Positions 58,311 through 64,000 of a stretch of DNA of 64,000 bases are shown one piece after another. Source of the stretch: Margaritispora aquatica. Taxonomy: Eukaryota; Ascomycota; Leotiomycetes; Helotiales; Discinellaceae. The translations under genes and the position numbers were made by a program. Position 1 is the first letter of the stretch. Each line of letters opens with the position of its first letter. The notes below the pieces were generated by a model that did no database searches, was not told where the DNA came from, and saw nothing but the letters and a program-made list of their open reading frames with translations. The DNA is taken from positions 1 to 64,000 of the forward strand of contig VJWN01000040.1 of assembly GCA_007644065.1 (NCBI GenBank), written 5' to 3'.

Positions 58311-59310
58311 GTGACCGGTTGGTGGATGGTGGTTGTTTGGTTTGAGAGAGCATCGGAGCGCGTTGAGCTAAGGACATGGTCATGATCGAGAGTGAGGGTC
58401 ATTAAATTCCAGTCGACTCTAATCGCCTGAACACTTGTATCGAGCGGTCGCCTAACTACTGTGGCCGATGCTAGGCCCTGTTATCGGGACTCTACTACAA
58501 GCTTACTTGTTTGCTTGTCGATTTGCTAGGTAACTGCTACAAAACCACATGCATGCAGCTGCCCACCCACCCGTAGAAGTAGCAGAATCTCACTCACTTA
58601 CTTGCTTGTACAATACATACATAACACACACGAAACCCATACAAATCTAGAGCCGCCAGCACATAGTTGGCTTCTCCAGAACTCCAAATTAGCACTTCCA
58701 CTTCTACGGCCACTTCCACAACCAAGACCCCCCGAGCCTCGCTTATGCCCCTGCCTATTTTCAAGAACAAATATGAAGCAGTATCATGCCTTTGGAGATG
58801 GTGAGCGTGGTAAATATGGCAGCGAGCCAAGTACTTACCCTAGTTAGTTAGTTAACTGGACAGACAGAAGGCTAAGTAGCTAAGTAGCTATAAAAACAGC
58901 TAGGGACGAGCTACAAAGCCATGGTGGCGAATGTAAACGAGAATAAAAAGATTGACATTAGGAGCCAACTCGAATCAAAGTGGCCGAACTAACTGAACTG
59001 ACCCGAATCGAAGAAATATAGACAACCTATGCCCATGACATAAACTATGAAACCGGGTTGTGCGACAATAAAGCGTCTTGCTCTGATGTACCTCTAAAAT
59101 AGATGTCATTCGTGACTCTTTTTGGCTTGACTTTGCTTGGTCTGGTTACTGAAGCTGAGTAGAGTATAGCACAGCAAAACAAGATAAAACACACCAAAGT
59201 AGAACAATGTACTGTTTCAATACACTCATACCAACACACCTCACGTCTCTATTCTCATGATCCAACCTCTATCCCAACTTTCGCCTCTAAACCCTCTCTA
59301 TGCCAGCCCC
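58311..59310. other. Intergenic between MSS51-like and ligase genes (convergent)
   Basis: About 1 kb, no supportable gene. Confidence 0.5.
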
Positions 59311-61156
59311 TCACAACTTCCCCTTAAGTCCCTTCTCCTCCTCCTCCTTCGCCTTAGCCTTCAACACCCGCCTCAAGATCTTGCCACTAACACTCTTCGG
59401 CACCTCATCCACGAAGCGCACGCCCCCTCTAAGACGCTTATGCGACGCGACCTTCTCACCAAGCCACTTGACAATCTCCTCCTCCTTGCCCTTCCCGGCC
59501 TCGACGCCCTTGCGCGGCACCACATACGCACGCGGCACCTCTGTCGCCTGCGCGTGGTCCTCAACCCCGATGACGGCCACGTCGTCAATGTCTGGGTGCG
59601 AGATCAGGATGCCCTCGAGTTCGGCGGGCGGGACTTGGAAGCCTTTGTATTTGATGAGCTCCTTTACGCGGTCCGTGATGTAGAAATTGCCCTCTTTGTC
59701 CTGGAAGCCCACGTCACCGGTCTTGAAGTACCCGTCGTCCGTGAGGGCGTTCTTGGTGCCCGCTTCGTTGTTCAGGTAGCCCATGAAGATGTTGGGGCCT
59801 TTGATCCACAACTCGCCCGTCTGGCCGGCAGGAACCTCTTTGCCGTCCTCGGACATATACATGGCTGTCATATTAGGCACTAATTTGCCTACCGACCCGA
59901 TATTAGTGTTCCATGTCTCCCAAGGTTGGAGGTGCGTCGTTGGCGAGGTCTCGCTGAGCCCGTAGCCCTGCTTGATGGGGATGCGGAGGCGTGTGTATAC
60001 AGCGTCGACGAGGTCTTTGGTTAGCGGGGCGGCGCCGGAGTTCATCATGCGTATGCTGCTGAGGTTGTATTTGCTGATGAGTGGGTGTTTGCCTAGTAAG
60101 AGGATCACGGGAGGTACCACGTAGGCGAATGTTATTGTGTGAGTTTGTACGTGTTGGCAGAACTTCTCTAGGTCGAATTTTGGCATTACGATTAATGTAA
60201 GCCCTGCGTGGAGGGCTTGGTGGATTAGACATGTTAGGCCCTACATATCATCAGTTGTGTCTTGAATACCTTAGAAGCAGAGGAACGTACGTAGATGTGG
60301 AAGAATGGGAGGAAAGCGAGGACTTTGTCGCCCTGGTTGTTGGGTCCACCTTTCCAGCTTAGGTTTCCACCCTCACCAACTTCTATTTGCAATAGATTCG
60401 ACACGATATTCCGATGACTGAGCATGACACCCTTGGGATGACCAGTAGTTCCTACAGATCTCGTCAGCGACCCAGATAACCTTGAACCGCATCTCGCATC
60501 ACATCGCAAACGCTTACCAGAACTATACACCAAGAACGCCAGATCCTTCTTAGCATCTACCTTCGTCTTTCTATACCGTGATGTGCCAGCCAGGTTCTTC
60601 ACCGCGCTAAAGTGCTTGCACTTGAACGTCGCGTCCCTCTCGTCCCCAATCAGGATGATCATGGCCTCATCAATGCCGACCTTCTTGCACGCCGCCTTCG
60701 CGTTATCCAGGTACGCCTTCTGTGTGACCAGCATGCGAGCTCCGGAGTCTTTCAGCTGGAACGCCAGCTCGTCGACCGTGTAGCCTGGGTTGGCGGGCGA
60801 GAGGATACCTCCTGCCCAGTGGCAGCCCCATGTTATGGCGGGCGTATCGATACAGTTGGGTGTGTAGAGGGCCAGAACATCGCCGCGCTTCCAGTCGTAG
60901 TTGGATTTTAGGCCGGTACCGAAGCTGAGCGCTGTGCTACGTACTTGCGCGTAGGTGTATGAGCGGTTGGTGTCGGGGTCTACGTATATTACTAGGTGGG
61001 AGTGTAAGTATACTGTGTACATGGAACATATACATCTGCGAGTGTAGTTGACATACCTTTGTCGTCTGGAAACTGTCTATCCTTCCTCTCAAACAGGAAC
61101 GTCCAGATGTCAACATCTGGGATATCCAGTGACGGAAATGTAGATTCTGTGGGCAT
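59311..61156 (-). CDS. Acyl/aryl-CoA ligase, 4-coumarate-CoA-ligase-like
   Basis: AMP-forming adenylating enzyme, converting a carboxylic acid to its CoA thioester through an acyl-AMP. Exons 61057-61156, 60518-60991, 60291-60451 and 59311-60240 give about 554 aa. The P-loop-like motif YSSGTTGHPKGV is completed across an intron. GYGLSETSP (core motif), GYFKTGDVG and the hinge DRVKELIKYKGFQVPPAELEG follow. The catalytic C-terminal Lys is in the motif PKSVSGKILRR. The protein ends in GKL, close to the peroxisomal PTS1 consensus, so peroxisomal location is possible. Fungal relatives include phenylacetyl-CoA ligase and 4CL-like proteins; the substrate cannot be told from sequence. Confidence 0.92.
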
Positions 61157-63041
61157 CTTGTTCTACTGTGTCTTACTTTCCTCACAATTCTCTGTTCAAC
61201 AAAGTCTTACAGTGGTCTTCCAATTGCGCCTCAAATCTCAGTCTTGAATCAACTGTGTCAAGTTCAAGCCAACAATAATAAACGCAATTAACAGATCAAA
61301 CGGCGGAATCCACTCGACGTATAAACTTAAGATATGGTACACAACGGAGCAAAGAACGATTCCAGAGACGACGTTGAAAGTAGCGCCCATTATGATTAGG
61401 AGCGGGAGGTTGTGTTTTGGAGCTTGACTGCTCGAATGACCTAAGGGGCAGCAAATTCCAGCAATGTGATTCGTTTGTTACACTATTTTGGGGCTGAAGA
61501 ACTTGGCATTTACATACATACTACTGTATATCTCCGTCGTACTTTGTGGGGAAATTCCATAATCCCCATTGAAAACTCGAAAGATGGGGTTTACCGAGCC
61601 GAGGTTTAAAGTGCTGACCGAATTGCCGTGATGGATTAACTTTCATACGTAACGTAATATATGGGGATGGAGATGGGAGTTAAACATCCACACACAGTAG
61701 TGGTGTTATATGCTATGATTCTTGATCGATGTTGTCGCTAACAGTGTTTAAGAACACTAATCCACCTTTTCTCTAACAACATAACCCTCACTCACAGCAC
61801 AACATAAGTAGACTTTTTTTTTTTTTTTAGAGAGCAAGCCAAGCAGTTGATTCACTACAAATATAAGTTTTGACCAAATCTATGCAGCAACCAACACAAT
61901 ACCCAGACTCCCCATTGCCACGAGATCTGTACATAAGGAACATCCCCAGCCATCCTGTCCATTCATCAGCCAGACGTGCTCGCACCGTCGACAGCTAAAC
62001 CGAAAACACAAGAATCTCTATCCAGTTCTCCACCATCCTCACCCCCTCCCCGTGTGTTCATCCCAGCTTCAGGCGCTCATGGGCCTATATCAAGAAGGCG
62101 CGGGCTTTTCCGGTATTCCATACTTCATAGTACGGACTACCATCTAGAGACGTGACCAGCCACCCGCCGCACGTTTAAGCGTTCCACATGTACGTTTTTC
62201 AGTCGAAATTCGGGGTGTCAAAATCCGCAGAATAACATTGACTAGATTCCTCCTCGGCCGAGTCCGAGATGCTGGCTCCGGAGCAAAGTCATGGTTGGGA
62301 AAACCATGCTTACTATCACGCTTATCTCCTTCAGAAAGGATTCCGTTACTGTAAAACCTGTCAGTTCGTCATATGTCAGGAGGAAAAGGCATACACACCA
62401 TGCAGTTATTGGTCGACGTTCACACACCACTGGGCCTGCCGTCCAGTGAGCTCCAACAACGACCAACCTCCATAATGCATAGACTGAACTATACACCTTT
62501 CTTGTACCCCTTGATGCTCCCATGGCGCACACCAAAGCTAGTTGAACACGTTTGACAAAAAAGTCGCAATGACACCCCTTTACTGCTGGCGCAAGTACAA
62601 GTCCCTTGTAGCAATACATGCCTACCTATAGGCATCTATCGCCGCGAGGGATTTGAAGCACCCAAAACAAAAATAACCCTAAACAAAGCCAGCCTTTGGC
62701 CTGGTATCCTATCCAAACACCAACGCAACTAACGCTTGACATGCATATCCACAAAGATACATAATCGCTCATAAGCACATGAATCCGTGAGCATAGAAAA
62801 CGCCAGCAAAAACGACCAAAGCACCCAAATCCCCCATTCCCCACTGTGGTAGGCTGCTTCCCACCAGAGTGGGCAGTTTAATGTCATACCCAGGACTAGT
62901 CGACACGCTCGCCTCAGAACATGCTTATTTATGGATCAAAGAGAATGGATATATTTCAAAAAACCAACGATGCTAAGAATGTCATGCTAGCTCAACGCTT
63001 TTGGGTATCATACATAACTTCATCAAAAGAGACATCCTGTC
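61157..63041. other. Intergenic region 5' of the ligase
   Basis: About 1.9 kb without a supportable gene. A T-run of about 14 lies near 61.82 kb. A 68-codon plus-strand frame at 62269-62475 contains several Cys/His but is too short and isolated to accept. Confidence 0.45.
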
Positions 63042-64000
63042 TCAACCAAAGAACTCGCCTGCCACAAGGGTTTCCCATGGCTTGCCCGTCTCCCACACGC
63101 GCTCCATAAGGGTTCGGGCCCTGTGAACTTGACTCATTCCAAGTCTCTGGGCACTTTTCATTCTCTCGAGGATATCAGCTCGCTGCTTCTCGTCTTGGGT
63201 ATCGCAACCAGCAGTAAACATAGGAAATAACAAACATCCTTCGGCATTGCTGCCTTTTCTAACTTTACAAAGAGCCCCAAAAGTCGCTCGGACCGCACTC
63301 TGTACGTTTGGATGAGCCGAAGGCTTACCCAAAATGCGACGCTGAAGATGTACATGGCCAGCCCAGTGAAAGGCCTCATTGGTGGCGGCCATCTCAACGT
63401 TATCCCACTGGTAAGCGGCCTCGCCAGATGCTTGCATGTGTGTGCAAGGTGTTGAGGGCGCAAGACGTGAGTCTATTAGTTCAGCTTCTAGTTGAGCTGC
63501 CTGGGCTCGTAAGTCTTCGGAAGGGGTCCATTCGAGAGCGTCTCCAACAATCGGTTGGATGCGCTGACGATCACATTTCTGAGCGAGGGCCGCAATTTTG
63601 GCGAGAATCCGAATACATTTGCTCGTAAATCCCAGAACACAATCAATCTCGTAGTCAGTATCAGCCTCCACATGATAATCCAAAACCCAAGTCTGGAAAT
63701 AGAGTTAGCGGTAGGACCTGAGAGCAAGAGTAATCTGATCTTACTGAAGTTGGAGAGTTTCTTCCTCCACTTAAACTGCCAAGGACATCCAAGTATGCAA
63801 ACCATGACCATAGGAATGAAGAAACTTCATCGTTTCGACCTTGCACTCGCATCCCTTTGGGACCGCCTCTCAACACGATCATTTGACGTGCCATATCAAG
63901 ATGACTTTGCCAGGGAACTGTAACGCCAAATGCGTTGGGAGATATAATTTCGAGCGAGGCAAGCATGATTGCTGCTGCAAGTGTAGAATTTGTAATGATC
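63042..64000 (-). CDS. Fungal-specific transcription factor (Fungal_trans_2-like), 5' truncated by window
   Basis: C-terminal half of a regulator whose N-terminus, and presumably its Zn2Cys6 cluster, lie beyond the right edge. Two exon parts are visible: 63745-64000 (open to the edge) and 63042-63692, joined in phase across a 52-nt intron. Landmarks are SHLDMARQMIVLRGGP, SSFLWSWFAYLDVLGSLSGGR, the DCVLGFTSKC block after the junction, and AFHWAGHVHLQRRILGKP. This order is typical of the Fungal_trans_2 (PF11951) domain of C6 regulators. The zinc cluster itself is not seen, so the DNA-binding part is inferred from the family. Confidence 0.82.

Noticed and set aside
62269..62475. Short Cys/His-containing frame
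   Set aside because: No spacing that matches a known zinc motif, and no neighbouring exons in frame.
1..64000. tRNA genes
   Set aside because: I looked for T-arm consensus (GGTTCGAAT-like) in non-coding stretches and found only isolated matches without a cloverleaf. A tRNAscan run would settle this.

Overview
This window is chromosomal DNA from a filamentous ascomycete (Pezizomycotina, possibly Leotiomycetes; the class is only a guess). Genes carry many short GT-AG introns of about 42-145 nt. Zn(II)2Cys6 regulators, MFS transporters, a UstYa-type (DUF3328) gene pair and an MSS51-like gene are present. A lone, dispersed 5S rRNA gene also fits this group. Intergenic DNA is full of microsatellites. 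I saw no tRNA, CRISPR array or intact transposon. All exon structures below were assembled by hand from splice signals and reading-frame continuity.

Layout. 0.2-6.7 kb: an MFS transporter diverging from a Zn2Cys6 regulator. 9-11.3 kb: a TBC-domain protein whose catalytic finger residues appear substituted. 16.8-22.7 kb: a large DH-BAR-SH3 protein resembling Tuba/Gef1-type Cdc42 exchange factors. 24.9-29.8 kb: telomerase reverse transcriptase (TERT), whose 903-nt eighth intron contains a complete-looking 5S rRNA gene with a TATA element and a T-run terminator. 31.3-39.3 kb: a second divergent MFS/Zn2Cys6 pair followed by an FAD monooxygenase. 44.2-50.6 kb: two UstYa-like membrane proteins and a secreted protein with nine near-identical repeats. 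51.3-53.0 kb: an NCS1 nucleobase permease. 54.5-55.6 kb: an apparently decayed gene. 56.7-61.2 kb: an MYND/MSS51-like protein and a 4-coumarate-CoA-ligase-like enzyme. 63.0-64.0 kb: the C-terminal part of another fungal regulator, running off the window.

Two observations stand out. First, a secreted protein with nine copies of an invariant 15-residue unit, separated by basic and acidic spacers, lies next to two UstYa-family genes. That is the architecture of a fungal ribosomal-peptide (dikaritin-like) locus, but the repeat has no Tyr, Phe or Trp, unlike known cores. The nearby regulator, exporter and FAD monooxygenase could belong to the same cluster. Second, the 5S rRNA gene nested in the TERT intron puts a Pol III gene inside the Pol II telomerase gene on the same strand.
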